DNA from: Pseudopyrenochaeta lycopersici
Lineage: Eukaryota > Ascomycota > Dothideomycetes > Pleosporales > Pseudopyrenochaetaceae
Length of the DNA stretch: 64,000 bases
NCBI GenBank assembly: GCA_003313425.1
Contig: NHZP01000001.1
Span: 186,001 to 250,000, forward strand
Reading direction: 5' to 3'
Shown in pieces: positions 31,918 to 44,023 of the stretch. The notes beneath the pieces were generated by a model that worked only from the letters and a program-made list of their open reading frames with translations, ran no database searches and was not told the DNA's origin. The translations under genes were made by a program, and so were the position numbers. The stretch's first letter is position 1; each line of letters starts with the position of its first letter.

Positions 31918-33448
31918 ATCTCTTTTTTGCTGTTTCCTGGTTTTTGGGAGAGGCGGTGTGGTCCTTTTTTTGGTAGGACATGGGGCGAGGGATTTGATCT
32001 ACGGAGCTCAAGCCCAGGCGTGCTACTAAGCGAATTTCACAAAGCATCATTTGCCCAAGGATCCTGACGATCCTTTCTGGTTTCTGTGATCTCTGAAGAA
32101 AGCTACTACGCAGTATTCCAAGAATTATCGACCAGGATGTACTTGCGAATTTTAATCATGAAATTGCAGTGTCCTGCAACTCGGATCTCGGATGCTAGTA
32201 TGCCTACGAGGCAGAACATGCACGTGACTGCCACGCTCATCCTGGGAAAGCCCTCGTTTGCAAGCGCTTGCTTACTCTGAACGGGAAAGTGATAGATGAT
32301 TTTTTCCGATAGCGTCTTCGATCGTGTGAGCCTCCGTTGATGGGGTATACACAGCCCGCGGCAACAGTCGTATCGCTAATCACGTTGCTGATCCCCGAAA
32401 TTGCGACGCGACGGTTGTTGGCTCAGAAAAGCAACCCACGTCAACGTGTGGACCTGCGTCTGACAGCTGCACGCAATTACCGGGTGAACTGGGTCCTCCG
32501 TGGATATTTTATTTGCGTCACTCTATGAGAGACGGCTTCGCACCGTCTTGGTGATTGATCAAGACTCTCAGCTGCGGGAGCTGCTGGAATGCAGTGGCGG
32601 TCGGTACGGGCTAATGTCACAGCCACTCGATGAAACCCCTCGAGGAATGGCTTGCTTTGGCCTCATCGTCATGACCGTCTCGCGATCTCCAACGCCCCGA
32701 TAACATTCGATAAGGGGGTCTTGCACCGCCATGCAGCGCACCAATGCGAGGCTGAGGGTCAGAATAGCACGAGCGGCCGCGTCCCCCAGGAAATTAGATG
32801 AAACGCCCAATCATAGGAGACGGGTACCTGGAACTGGGCGTAGACTAAGGCCAATAGCGGCAGGATGGACGGCTGCACGGCCCAAGTCTGGCGGTTCGGC
32901 CTGGTCAGGCACGCGAATGTTTCGAACGCTGGTTGGCAGCTCTGCCGTGTTTCCCTACATCTCAGCTGGCCCGCGTTTTCACGCCCGCCGCCCGCTCTCT
33001 CACCCTCACCTTTACCCTCGCCCTCCTCCTAATTCACTCCCCACCTACCTATTGCCCTGCGACCAGGCCGTCGTTCGCCCTTCGTTCATCGAGCGCGACC
33101 TGTCGCATTTCACTCCTTACCACCAAATACTACGCTCCTTTCTGTCTAGTGCCAAGTCCACACTATATACAACATTCCACCGCTATCGCGCGAACCAGAG
33201 GCCAGCCCGTCAACATTGCATTCCTTGCAGCAACCTGCCTCCCTTGAGCCATCTTTCTAAATAATCAGCAATCCCCGTTTGCACCAAATACGTAATTGCG
33301 CAACAAGCGAACAATCGCACTCAAGAGGAGGTGAAGGTGAATCGGGTATTAACTCCAACACCGTAATAACCGCGTCCACAACTATTTGCGACAAATTCTC
33401 TATCAATTGCTGTCCTTCAACTGCAACCTGCACGCCACAGTACACAGC
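31918..33448. other. Intergenic region upstream of SH3 membrane protein
   Basis: About 1.5 kb. A short T-rich stretch follows the tRNA (Pol III terminator). From about 32950 the sequence becomes pyrimidine-rich (CCTCACCTTTACCC...), typical of a highly expressed fungal promoter/5' UTR. The ORF at 32731-33264 is judged non-coding. Confidence 0.5.
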
Positions 33449-35462
33449 ATGGCGCACCAGCACGCGCATTCGCACCTTGTGCGACGACAGTCGGATGATG
33501 ACAGTGACAGGCGACGACCCAACCGCGACGAGGACGATAATGATGCAGTAGCCACAGTTATCTCAGTTAAGATCGTGACAGCGGAGAACACAAATACCGG
33601 CAGAGTTGTGTGGGTCACCCAGGAAGCGCCAAAGACTCTCGTTGCACCGGCCATACGGTCGCACACAAGCACCGTCGATGATGAACCAGAAGAGACAGCC
33701 CAGCCAACCCCAAGCTCAAGAAAGCCTTCATCTTCAGATGATTCTGACGCCGAGGTCACCACAGCCACATCGCTCAGGCACGCATCCACTCTCATGGTCG
33801 CGACCAAAAGTCCGACACCAAGTGCCGGTTCGGCAGCCGCAGGCCTTGCTTCCGCCACAGCTGCTGTATCGGCAGCTGCATCTGCTGATGCCTCTGAGAG
33901 TGGTATGTCTGGAGGTGCTAAAGCTGGTCTTGCTCTGGGTGTACTGGCCCTGGTCGGTGCCCTCCTTGTTGGTATCCTTGTCATCTACCGCCGCAAGAAA
34001 AACCAGATGGCAGGCAAAAATGAGAACGAAAAGATCAACATGTATGACGCACCTCCTCCACCACCTCCTCAGGTCCAGGCCGCTCCTCCCGCTCCCAGTA
34101 TCCGTACCCAGCGCACTATGTCCACTGCACCACGCCTGAGCTTGCGTCCAGTTACCCAGTTCGATCCAACCTTCAACGAGCAACGCAAGAGCGGAGGAAA
34201 CTTGCTCAATGTGGCCGCCGCTGGAGGTGCTGCACATCACTCTCGAGACCGTGATCTACCTGAGCGCCCTACCAGCGCCTGGGAGCGACCTGGAGCAACC
34301 AATGCTCCAGCTACCAATCCTTTCAACGATCCTGAAAACCATTCCGGTCCGCCTTCTGCTAATCCTTTCGGAAACAAGGCTGCACTTGATGCTCACCAAG
34401 CCAATATCCCCGACTCGCCTCCAAATGCTTCTCCATTGCACTCGACACAGCCAAGTACTGACTTCGCCAACCCTGCTGCAGCTATTGCTGCCGCTGAGAT
34501 GGACCCTGTAGCTGTAGCCGGAGCCATATCCTCTATTCCTCCACCAGAGAATGATCTCCCTCTGCCGCCTTCGATTAATGGTTCTACCGATGGAGTTCCA
34601 CCAAGCCCTGCCTGGACCGATGATCTCCCTGCTTCCCCTGGTCCAGCTCCTACCGGTCCTCCTCCTGTCGCTGGCGCTATGGTTGGCAATCGTTCTAACA
34701 GCCCTGCTCCTGCTCCCAACAACGTTCACCGTATTCAACTCGACTTCAAGGCTTCTATGCAAGACGAACTTAATCTTCAGGCTGGCCAATTGGTTAGGAT
34801 GCTTCACGAGTACGATGATGGATGGGTAAGTTCTCTTCTCACCCTCGTACCAGGGTTTTGCTAACATGACACAGGCACTCTGCATTCGTATGGACCGCTC
34901 GCAACAAGGTGTTGTCCCCAGAACCTGTCTCTCTAAGCACCCTGTCAAGCCCCGTACTGGTCCACCCCGTCAAGGCCCGCCACCCCCAGGCATGCGCGGC
35001 CCTCCCATCCGCTCGCCCATGGGACCCGGCGGTATTCCTCAGCCACGCCCTTTGTCACCTGCCAGCGGTCGTAACTCGCCTCACCCACCTGGTCTTCAAC
35101 CTGCCGGTGGTCGCATGTCTCCTGCTCCACGGTCAATGAGCCCCGGCCCCCGCCAGATGTCCCCTCCGCACATGCAGGGCGCTCCTCGTGCTCGATCAAA
35201 CAGCAACGCTCCTCAGTATGGTCCTCCACGAGGCCGAGCAAACAGCAACGCCCCGTACGCCCAACCGCAACGCTCAATGTCTCCTGGTCCATATGGAGGT
35301 GGTCCTGAGTTGGCTCCTCCACCAGAGATGGGCCGCCCACGATCAAACTCCGCAAGTCAAGTTGGCAACCCACGACGTGGACCCGCGCCCGGGCTGAGTC
35401 CGATGAATCCCAACGCCGGCCCTATGCCACCGCGGAAACCGGTCCCCGGCATGGCGATTTAA
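33449..35462 (+). CDS. Single-pass membrane protein with SH3 domain (Fus1-like layout)
   Basis: Exons 33449-34825 and 34875-35462 (49-nt intron, GTAAGT...CTAACATGACACAG) give 654 residues. The N-terminal ~155 residues are Ser/Thr-rich and probably extracellular. Residues ~159-180 form one hydrophobic helix (GLALGVLALVGALLVGILVIY) followed by RRKK, a stop-transfer. The cytosolic part is Pro-rich. An SH3 domain spans residues ~426-485, with DFKA, DELNLQAGQLVRML and DDGW in exon 1 and GVVPRTCL in exon 2. A Pro/Ser/Gly/Arg tail full of PxxP motifs ends the protein. This layout resembles yeast Fus1, a cell-fusion protein, though homology outside SH3 is not demonstrable by eye. No cleaved signal peptide is seen, so a type III orientation is likely. 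Confidence 0.85.
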
Positions 35463-38047
35463 GTCTAGCCTGAGGAGCACTTCATGAGGAACGTTTCAGC
35501 GTTTTCCTATCTTATTTCCTATGTCCTTTTTGAGATTTCCTACGATTTGTTACCATACTTCTTCGTTTTACTTAACTTCTATTCTCGGGGGGTGGCTACT
35601 TCCCAACAATAAGAACCACAACAACGACAAACAACAAACATGTTTCTACATCCTGTTTTGCACTCGGACAAATTGGCGGGAAGCAGCAACACCAACACCC
35701 CTCTCTCTTTCTTCCTGCTTTCGAATGTTTATACCCAAAATGCTCTCACCACTTCCCCACGACGCCCCGCGCGTCATGGAAGTTGGTGTTAGCGGCTTTA
35801 GAAAGTCGATAATGTCTTGAAGATATTCTGCAACCGGTTTTATTTTTTTGGTGAAGGAGCCCGCCTGTCCGCTGGGAAGGGGGTCGGGCGTAGGAGCTGG
35901 CATGGGGTGTGTTTTGTCCATCAGTGGATCCGTTTGGTGGCACGTCGTCTTTGAAATGGGCAACGTGGGCATTTGGATTGTGTGGGAGGTTGGGTGGAAT
36001 GGGATTAGCATAGCGAGTCATAGTTTAGATAGGGAAATCTATGAGTATACAGAAAATATAGCGCGTGCATAATATCTTTGCTTGGATACGGCTCCCTTGG
36101 ATGGGTCGTCCGCGCATGATTTTGATCGAGAAATGGCAATGGGGCGCAGCAGCTCTCCCATGATGATTGGGTAGTACATTTGGCCTCCCCAGGCCCTTTC
36201 CTTTTTTATTTTGGTCTGGAGACCAATAATCCTGCTATGTCCCATTGTGTGTGAGACCGGTGAGTGGGTGACGAATAGGGCGTGAGCGCTCCCGCCACGT
36301 AAATGGCGAACCAATAGATTTAAGACCTTAAGAGCCTCCGGAAAGCTCACCAGACAACACGAGCGCTTGGCTCTTCACTCCACGCCCTCAGGGCAATGCC
36401 TCTTGGCCACAGTCAGCCAGAATCCGGTATTAATGATTTGCTGTCCAGTTTGCACTGCCGCAACTGATTTGCTGTCCGGTTTGCACTGCTGCGGGGGCCA
36501 GCAGAAGATTGGGCGTTCTTCAGATCAAGACATTGTGCTTTATGTCTACGAATACATACTCTTTACATTGTGAGAGCCTACAAAAACCCAAGGGTGGAAG
36601 TTCTCGTATGACAACAGGTGTTCAAATCAGCTTCAGACAATTTGGCATGGCTCAATAAACTCTACCTAGCCAAATCCAACAGGCTCACAACCATCGAGCA
36701 TCAATTCGAGTCTTCTCCTGCTCTCATTATTCTGTAACGCTTCCGTCCTGACACGATCCTTGGTCATAAACACCACCGTATGTACTCTAATTCCTTTCCT
36801 ACTCAAATCTTAGTGCAGTCCGACGCTTCTCTTAATACTATGTCCTATTGATATCTCCTAGCTCTAAGATGCGTCACATGAAAAGATTGCGAAGAAGTTT
36901 CAAATGCCTGCCGCACCTATGCACCTCATTGTTCTCAGTGATTGGTAGAACAGCAAAACGTGTCTAGCTACGGGCTTGACGTTACTGGCTGTGCTTGCGC
37001 CCTGACTCCCGCCCCTGGTCCACCTCCGGTCTGCCCTTGGCACCTTCGCACGGCCGTCTTTGGCGCCACTTTTCGCCTATCCAGCACCAAACGCTGACGC
37101 AGAGACGGCTGTCGAGTCAGCACAACTGACCTTGTCCTGTTCCGGATAGTTGTCACCGGCTCCATGGTAAGGTCCAGTACACGGCTGGGTGTCTCCTCGC
37201 GCGTCTTAGGAAAGCTTCCATCCTGCATGCCTCTCGAACCTCAACCTTATAAATTCTCCCTCCTGCCAGGCCATAACGCGTATCGGCGTGCTGTCTGCAA
37301 TTTCTCTCCAAGCAACGACCTGACTGACTTATGAACCGTGCTAGCCCTGTCCTCTACTACGATCGAGGTCTCATTCATCAGCTACCCCCACTGTAACTTT
37401 TTTCCATCGAAATCGCGTGGCAATAACTGTTTGGACCCATACGCATGTTCTAGCTGTCAAACTTCATCAGTTCGCTTCACACTCCAATCAAGACCAGCAT
37501 ATCGTCGTCTCGTACTTGAACTCGACCCCAGTCACAGAGGCAAGCCGTCCAGTACCGGGCGCATTGCTATTGATATTGAGAGGAGCCAAAGTGAATCGGT
37601 AGTGCGGTCATTGTAGTGCAGTAAGTCCTGCTTCGCTTTACTTCTCAGTTTCTTCTTCTCCACGTTTGCATACCATGTGCTGACTTCAATGAGCATTCTC
37701 AGCAAAGAATCTATTCATCATCCGCTCATGGATTGTTGATTCCTGCTCCAAAGTCATCCATTAACTGGTCGCACCTCACATACTCTATAGAAATAATTTG
37801 TATGTATGGTGACGGCATCTTATGCCTCAGTGTTAAACGCAATTCCCATAATAACCTCTTATTAAGGACCCTACATTGCACCCCAAGCCGGAGCATGTCA
37901 CAGGCATGTATACAAATGGTATGTTGTCTCGGTGGACGGGTACACTGCTCCAGTAGCGCTGCGGACCTTCATGTCCTCATTTCTCATAAAATCTATCTCT
38001 TTCCGCCATCGTCGGGGACATGTATTGCGAAAACACTGTTGATATAT
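35463..38047. other. Long sparse region
   Basis: About 2.6 kb. The first 400 bases are 3' UTR-like. Minus-strand frames at 35646-36021 and 36039-36350 are not convincing. A 27-bp direct repeat is at 36435-36492. A TTATAAAT box near 37248 and pyrimidine-rich stretches suggest a promoter, but no gene model starting there closes well. The last part leads into the small TM protein. Confidence 0.45.
36435..36492. repeat. 27-bp direct repeat, two copies
   Basis: GATTTGCTGTCCAGTTTGC... at 36435-36461 recurs at 36466-36492 with two mismatches, spaced by 4 bases. It lies in non-coding sequence. Confidence 0.85.
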
Positions 38048-38269
38048 ATGCTGATCATATCAGACACACATATACCGCCCGCTCTGGAACCCAACTCGTC
38101 TTGGTCAAAGGAAGCCATCTTCGCTTTGGCCACGATATTTATTATGCTCCTTTTTTCAAGCATAGGCTTGGCATGCAAACGTCAACGAAAATCAGTTTTC
38201 TTGAGGCGCCGATGGCGAAAGGCTGCAACACTTCGTATGCCCTTTTGCTCTCTTAAATCTAGACGTTGA
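38048..38269 (+). CDS. Small single-TM protein, copy A
   Basis: A 73-codon frame from an in-frame ATG. After a short polar start it has WSKEAI, then a hydrophobic helix (FALATIFIMLLFSSIGLAC), then a basic KRQRK...RRRWRK stretch, which places the C terminus in the cytosol. The same layout and many residues recur in copy B 1.4 kb downstream (W-S-x-E-x-I-x-A-L...F-I-M...I-G-L-x-C-K). That shared pattern is the main reason to call either of them real. The frame is open for another ~100 codons upstream and a possible donor (GTATGC) lies near 38237, so both ends of the model are uncertain. Function unknown. Confidence 0.5.
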   Translation: MLIISDTHIPPALEPNSSWSKEAIFALATIFIMLLFSSIGLACKRQRKSVFLRRRWRKAATLRMPFCSLKSRR

Positions 38270-39508
38270 ACTGATGATGTAAAGACGAGGGACTCCCAAA
38301 AGTAAACCAAACTGCTAACAGTCTCAACTGGGTTGGTATGGCAGATGTTCGGAGATATCAGCAAGAGACATATTCGTCCCTCATTCGCTTAAGGAGAGGC
38401 CCTCGCACATCGGTAGCTCTTCGACGAGGCCTAAGAGGTAGACCGGAAGCTCAATGAGGTCATATCAATGAAAAATTTGAAATGGTTTACTCTGCACAAT
38501 GAATTAATATAATAAGGACTTTAGTCACGTACTGATACATTGCGAGGCCCTCATGGAGAACATCACAGTACGACCTCAAGCCTTGAACCTATCTAGAAAA
38601 GCCGAGGCGACGTGGCGAGCCTAAATTCTGAAATCAGGGCAGCTATATCTGCCCACCTAGGGGTAAATCAGGAAGGAAGGCAGACTATCGCCTCTTCCCC
38701 TCTCGACCTTTCTGTGGATTAAAGAATGTGACGTTGAAGTCAACCGATATAACTGAGCAGAGGTGCTTTTGTATTCACAATCTAGTGAGCTTGGAGGTTG
38801 TTCGCTGCCCTCTTCTGCGTTTGATTCGTCGTAATGAATGTGGCTGACGCTCTCGCTTCTATGCAGTAAGCTGGCAAAGCAGAGAAGCGAGCCAATGTGA
38901 AGGGTGGCCTAAACGCCTCTGCTGCAAGAGCAATGGTATCTGAGCCAATCATTCAGTCGATTAAGTCCCATCTGGCTAGTCTCGGACACGAAGTGCAGCG
39001 TATTGATTGAGCCTGTCAGCACAGCCCGCAGCAGATGCATTGACGGAGAGCTGCTGCTGACTGGTTTCTCTTGGCAGCTATTACGTACCACTGATTGGCT
39101 TAATTTATAACTGTGCTCAGTGGCCCGCTGCGTTGCCCAATCAGCTCGAGTCGACCAACTACTCAGAGCACCAGTCCCTTACAACATTGTCACGCTCAGG
39201 TTATGTGAACCTCATCATCCCATAGCATTTTATACTCTATCAGACTTGCCTCTTTCCTCGTAGTCCACATAGACACTCCGACTGACCGTGGTTCGTCGGA
39301 AACTAGCCCATTATCTTTGTCGACGCAGCGTTGACTTTTTCCTGGCTCATCGGATTCGCCCCCATTAATTGTTGTACTCACGAACCGACTTTGAGTTGTT
39401 AAAGTGTTCTGGTCTTACCGAAGGTACCGCACTAGGCTCTTGAAATATCAGAATGAATTCAAAAGGTTTGGCTGATCATTTGCTATTACACTTATCGTTC
39501 CATCCTAC
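38270..39508. other. Intergenic region between small TM paralogs
   Basis: About 1.2 kb without supported genes or obvious repeats. Confidence 0.5.
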
Positions 39509-39733
39509 ATGCTCAAGATCCCTCGGCGTAGACTGACTAAGAAAATACTAGCTCCACGCAGCCAATACAGCGACCCCGGTGCAGGCGACTGGTCTACGGA
39601 GTCTATCATTGCCCTAGTCAGTCTCTTTATCATGATATTTTGCTCAGTCATCGGACTGCTATGCAAGACTCGGTTCAAGGCCTGGAAGTTAAGAACCACG
39701 ATGAGAAAACACGATGGTAGGCCGATCAAATGA
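39509..39733 (+). CDS. Small single-TM protein, copy B
   Basis: A 74-codon frame starting MLKIPRRRL. It carries a basic N terminus, DWSTESI, one membrane helix (IALVSLFIMIFCSVIGLLC) and a basic tail (KTRFKAWKLR). It is the paralog of copy A. A spliced alternative exists: donor GTAGGC at 39717, acceptor GACAG at 39763 with a TAAT branch, joining 39509-39716 to 39764-39921 for 121 residues; I cannot decide between them. In-frame intron absence and small size make this a hypothetical gene, but conservation of the TM motif between copies supports it. Confidence 0.5.
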   Translation: MLKIPRRRLTKKILAPRSQYSDPGAGDWSTESIIALVSLFIMIFCSVIGLLCKTRFKAWKLRTTMRKHDGRPIK

Positions 39734-41327
39734 GAGCTTACCATCCCATCTAATGAATGACAGACGAGGAACGGTTGGTGTCACAGCGAAAGCACCCGAG
39801 CGCTTGTTCGATCAGCTTCGCACAAGTTCAACATCACCAGCAATCAACTTACATATACATTGCGTGTCCACACATAGGAGATTCCTCACTATTCCAAGCC
39901 TGCGACGTGAGAAAATCGTAGGTTGACACATCCGGTAGCTATGGCGAAAGAAGCACTAGTATCACGTTCGCCCGTGTATAATGGAAATACTGGAGTCAAT
40001 GGTCACGCATGTCGAGCGTGTTTGTACCCTCTTGCAGCTATTGGAAATCTGGCCCGAAGATCATGAATTAATCTATACAAGTTATGCCTTCAAAAAAATA
40101 CAAAACGAAAGGGAGCTCAAAAGGGTTTTCGCGCAGAGCAAGGCGGATTTACTATCGAGTGCTATGGGAGTTGGTGCAGCATCAGATACGGTCAGAGCCT
40201 GGACAGATCATGTGGACGTTGAGTAGGTCCTCAAAGCCTCATCCTTGCACATATACGTTGGACTCTAAAAATCGTGCTGAAAACGAAGATCAGGCGGATA
40301 AATTCTCGCGCCCGAATCTTTTCGCATGTAATTTGTCCTAGACGATATTTTTTTTTGTCCCAACCTCTATGTTCTACCGCTTTCTCAACTTACACGCTAT
40401 TCAACGAAGTCTCAGTGCGGCGTTCTGCAGGATCTGGCCCGTCATCCTCAAAGAATCTGCCGCAGAAAGAGTTAAATATATATATCATAAAGAAAATGTG
40501 GTATTTAGTGTTGGTAGTCTTTCCTCGACTCCTTCCAACCAGCAGGATTGGTTCAGTTACCGATCGGCTAGACCGACAGTCAAACCAAATTACCGAAGTG
40601 GTCCGGGCATCAACCCCTGTTGTAGATCACTCGTTTTTGGCTCAATCAATGATAGCAGATTGTTGTGTTACTGGTTTGAAAAATAGAAGCAGATGACCAT
40701 GGCAACTCGCATGACTACAGAGCCGAGCCTCAATGACTTTGTCTAAAGAAGGTACTCATTAGAAGCATCAGGATATGCAATATATGAAGAGAAGAACATT
40801 CGTCCATGCCAACACTGTTGACAGGTCACACCCTGAGACTGATGATGATTGGAATAGGCTTTCAATGAGTCATTCCTATCTAAGTTAGAGTTCTTTGTTT
40901 CCCGCCGTGGTTTTCAGCAATGATGGCACAATCACCCTGCTCGGACTACCAAACGCTGATAACTTATCTTAGAAGGGTTCAAGTTATTATCAGGAAATGA
41001 TCTCATAAATTCAGGTGCGTCTTTCATGCTGGAAGCTTTGATTGTCAGGAAAATGCGCTGAGTTTAGCAGATTCAATTCCTCCCGCTGCAGCTTGGCCCC
41101 CGCCCCCCCACTAAATCTGCTATTTCACAATCAGAAACTCCAGTCCACTATGGAGGGTAGGCCAGCTTATGCGATGTAATAGCGAGTCTTTCTCAGCGGG
41201 GTTATGTGAAAGGTTTACCGCTCAATCTTCACGATTGTAAAAGTCAACAAATAGAGAGTACCAAACGCCATCAATTTCAACTAATGTACGTACAGATACT
41301 TATGTATTGCTTCCCTTTCATGAGACT
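39734..41327. other. Long intergenic region
   Basis: About 1.6 kb, locally AT-rich near 40350-40500. Overlapping frames at 40274-40696 have no domain. Nothing supported apart from the possible last exon of copy B up to 39921. Confidence 0.5.
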
Positions 41328-42685
41328 TCATGCACGAACTGGTTCAGAACTCGGTTTCGATGCCTTCTTTGATTTCTTCTTCTTGCTTTTCTTCGGGGTC
41401 GTACCATCAGCCGCTCCATTCGCTGCCTGCTGGCTATCATCCACGACCTCCGTGGACTCAGCAGCTTTCTCTTCTATGATAGGCGATGACACAGCTTGCT
41501 CAACTTGCATCACGGAATCGGATCGTGTGTGAGCTGGCTTCTTGGGCTCTTCTGGAACAATTTCAGCGCTGACAACAACGTCCGATTTTCTGCCCATTTG
41601 TTGGTATGTTTTGCTGGTTTCGAAGCCCAGCTCGTCCGTAAAGGATTCGAGTGCTTGGGGTACCTCAACGGTTGGTTCAATGTCTTCGAGCTTTAGGGAT
41701 TCATCTTGCGTTGATTCCGGCTGGACCAAGACCGCTTCGGCCACAGGCTCGTGCACAGCATCAACGACGGGTGCGGGTTGGGGTGTAGGTTCTTCAATTA
41801 GCTCTGGTTCCTTTACGATAGCGTCATCAGTTTCTGGTAGTAGCTCGGCTTCTTGGACATCATTTGGGACAGAAACATCCGGGACAGTCTCTGCTGTTGG
41901 TGTCAATGCCCCATCATCTGCGGTGGCTTGTGCCACCGGCACTTTAGCGAAGTTGCTTGTGACTGTTTTCCAGACTAATTGAAGGAGCTTGCTGTTGCCC
42001 GCAACTTGTGTAATAAAATCTGGCTTTCGAAACGGTTCCAGATCCTCAGCCATAGCACTGTTAATCGCACCTTCAAGATACGCGGGATACCACGTCTCGT
42101 CGTCAGGTAATAATGGGAACGCATGATCTCTCGCTATGGCAAGAATGTCGAAGATGCTGACAACCTCACCAACGGAAGCGATCTTCTCCTTGGCGAGTTC
42201 GGCCAGTCCAGGCAGTTTGTAGCGGATAGCCGCGCAATAGACACACGTTCCGAGATTGTAGCTGAGAACAGCTGCTTTCTCTGGCTGAGCATGCGAGTTG
42301 GGAGCTTGAAATTTACCAGTGTATAGGTAATGAATCAGAGTATGCGCAGAGGCTTCATCAAGCTCTGGCAATGGTACGGGCTGCTTCTTCAAGCTCCATG
42401 GATCGAACTTCGCCGCAAGCTCTGCGCTTTGGCGGAGAATAGTACCATGAATGTCAAAGCGAATTGCGTCAACTCCTACGTCCAATGAGACTATTTGAGC
42501 ATTTGCGTAAGGCCTGCATGCTTGATGTGAGTGGCTAATATTTGTATCATTTAGGAGAATGCTTACGACTTCTCATACGAGTTGACGACTAGGTCCCCAA
42601 CTCCGTATGCATAACCATCAATTAATTGATATGACCCTTCTTGATCGCGCGAGACGGCAACTGTTGAATTGTCGCTGACTGACAT
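41328..42685 (-). CDS. BTB/POZ-domain protein with acidic/lysine-rich tail
   Basis: Exons 42685-42567 and 42513-41328 (53-nt intron, GTAAGC...GCATGCAG) give 434 residues. Residues ~28-150 form a BTB-like domain. 'YGVGDLVVNS...FDIHGTILRQSAELAAKF' is followed by 'LPELDEASAHTLIHYLYTGKFQ', the typical fungal BTB text, where the substrate-recognition or dimer module normally reads 'vHk.vL...S.yF...' and 'd.p..f..~l.yLYtg.y'. The C-terminal 200 residues are Glu/Pro/Val-rich and end in a KKSKKKKSKK cluster that could be a nuclear localisation signal. Partner is unknown; BTB proteins often act as Cullin-3 adaptors, but no second domain supports that here. Confidence 0.82.
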
Positions 42686-44023
42686 CTTGCCTCTACTCCT
42701 CAGGTGCCAACTGCCTCTACCTTTTGTCAATTCCATCCGACTACTGGACTATTTTATCTTCTGCCGATCTTCAATCGGCAAAGTGAGGCTCAAAAACTGT
42801 GCGTTGTCAATCCACTCACAGATGCGGGGCTTGCATACCATCGTGAGCTGGCACTTGGACAACATATTCAGCCTCGTGAGTGCGACGATCTCGTTGGCCA
42901 GCATTGCGTCCTTGACTGCACCACACACGCGACGAGATGAATGGCGATCAATGAGTGGTGCTGAGCTGAGCAAGACCGGTGAGCTCGGGCTTGGGTGTCT
43001 TATTATTGGATGAGTTTACTTCTCGGGCCGCAACAAAGCCTAGGGTTGCTGCGTGGTCTACCGATGACAGGCTAGCCAATAGAAAGGGGTGGTTCTTCAC
43101 TCCCATAAAATGATTAGATGTGCTCGAAAGAAAGTTTCCGAGAGTCGTTATTTGCCGCGCAGCGATATGAATCTGCCAACTCTACGGATATCTATTCGTT
43201 TTTGGGGCATCCGAAGAAGCCCACATTCGAGTTATTGCTCCACTTTCGTCGGACTTCACCTGGCCTTATACTCAACATAACGCTTATAGACTTTATCTAG
43301 ATATTGACGGAGACCTTTCCTCCGAGATAGAGAGCATTGAAGAGCCCCTTGCCAGTCAGCTTGATCCCAAAGTACACAACGTTCCAACAATCGAGCCCCT
43401 CCTTCTCCACGAAGGAGAAATACTCACTGCAAAGCACGCCAATGAGTGCACTTCTGATGCTTTGACGCTAGAAGTGAAAAGATACTGCAGTAATTTCTTG
43501 CAAATTGCAATTCGCCGTTCCTCCTATTGTGATAAAGCTAGCTGATGCTGCTTTTGGGGGAAGGCGTGCTAAAATATGTAAGTCATCACTATATATACGC
43601 ATACTATGGTAAATGAAGTTGAACTTGAATAAAGCTATGAAGCCTCTTCACTACTCAAATGAGATCATCAATAAAGAGGGCGCCGAAAGTCTTTACACCG
43701 TGGTACATCGCCTTGGGCTAGGTTTATACATTATCCGATGCTCATTTTCATTGGTTAGGGATTACAGTTGTTCCTTCAGTATTATACAAGCGGACAACAA
43801 ATGCTGTCTCAATTAATTGTGATGCCTTGCAAAAGATCCAGAGCGCGCTAGTCGTTCCATCTCTTTGACGTCGCTACACTGCAGCCGTCCACTAGGGTCC
43901 ACTATCCGATGATCATATGGAGGAACTTGATATTCGGAGAACATTCACTTGATTGAATAAAATGGCCGATCCAGCGCGCTTATATCAAGGCACTATATAA
44001 GCCGCAAACCAAATTCCCCATCG
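42686..44023. other. Intergenic region
   Basis: About 1.3 kb between the BTB gene start and the 3' end of the membrane protein, both on the minus strand. Short frames only; nothing supported. Confidence 0.5.

Noticed and set aside
32731..33264. 177-codon plus-strand frame upstream of the SH3 protein
   Set aside because: Pro/Ser/Arg-rich text from a pyrimidine-rich promoter/leader; no conserved features.
34256..34948. 230-codon minus-strand frame opposite the SH3 protein
   Set aside because: Antisense shadow of the coding exon.
35646..36021. Two overlapping minus-strand frames after the SH3 gene
   Set aside because: Located in the probable 3' UTR; Pro/His/Asn-rich with no structural features.
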